Assembly: GCA_046728075.1 (NCBI GenBank)
Contig: JBKPDV010000129.1
Coordinates: 1 to 5,871, forward strand
Source: JBKPDV01 sp046728075
GTDB taxonomy: Bacteria; Acidobacteriota; Thermoanaerobaculia; UBA5066; Gp7-AA6
Length of the DNA: 5,871 nucleotides
Direction of reading: 5' to 3'
A model generated the notes under the pieces. It did no database searches. It was not told the origin of the DNA and worked only from the letters and a program-made list of their open reading frames with translations. The position numbers and the translations under genes are program-made. Below, piece after piece: positions 5,718-5,871 of the stretch; within the stretch, counting starts at the first letter, position 1, and the number at the start of each line of letters is the position of its first letter.

Positions 5718-5839
5718 CGCTCTCGCTCCTGCTCGATGAACCAGTTCAGTTGGCGCGGGAGGACTTCCCTATCGGCCGGGAAACCCACCCGTCGGAATCC
5801 CCTAAGGCTACTACGTCCGTCGCTGATGAAGATCGTGAG
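5714..5839 (-). other. Possible C-terminal remnant or tail of an upstream gene, overlapping the oxidase start
   Basis: On the minus strand a 41-codon stretch runs from just after a TGA (5840-5842) to a TGA at 5714-5716 that overlaps the oxidase start as ATGA. It ends REVLPRQLNWFIEQERER, which reads like a natural protein C-terminus, and about 70% of its codons end in G or C. It contains no ATG. An upstream gene broken by a frameshift at the window edge, or simple chance, would explain it. A second frame on the same strand is open from the window edge to about 5749 but looks less protein-like. I recognise no family. Confidence 0.25.
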
Positions 5840-5871
5840 TCAGGAAAGGCACGGTCAGGTAAGTACGGGTG

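Overview
The window is GC-rich DNA with dense, protein-coding genes and strong Shine-Dalgarno sites. It looks like an environmental bacterium. A Hanks-type Ser/Thr kinase with a multi-pass N-terminus, a Tat-exported flavin oxidase and a small secreted-type repeat-poor beta protein would fit an Acidobacteriota-like or other large soil-type genome, such as Myxococcota or Gemmatimonadota. That assignment is inferred from gene style, not from a marker gene. No rRNA, tRNA, CRISPR array, insertion sequence or phage gene is visible.

Layout from left to right: (1) the 3' end of a plus-strand gene for a beta-rich conserved protein of unknown function (to 334). (2) A convergent gap with a perfect 10-bp hairpin (369-394). 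(3) A minus-strand pair: a 145-residue four-helix membrane protein (514-951), lying downstream of a PLP-dependent threonine/serine dehydratase-like enzyme (1054-2013). (4) A divergent intergenic region with small palindromes. (5) A plus-strand exported single-domain cupin (2229-2747). (6) Converging on it, a minus-strand unit read from the right edge: a Tat-exported FAD oxidoreductase of the monomeric sarcosine oxidase/N-methyltryptophan oxidase family (4464-5717), followed after 65 bases by a membrane-anchored Ser/Thr protein kinase (2791-4398). A short open stretch at the right edge (5714-5839) may be the tail of a further gene, sharing an ATGA overlap with the oxidase start.

Functionally, the window combines amino-acid and amine metabolism (dehydratase, oxidase), two exported proteins (cupin, oxidase) and one signalling protein (kinase). 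No complete pathway is evident. The most unusual items are the kinase architecture, with about six predicted membrane helices ahead of a C-terminal kinase domain, and the export signal on the sarcosine-oxidase-type flavoenzyme that precedes the kinase on the same strand. I see no convincing evidence for a wholly new multi-gene system.
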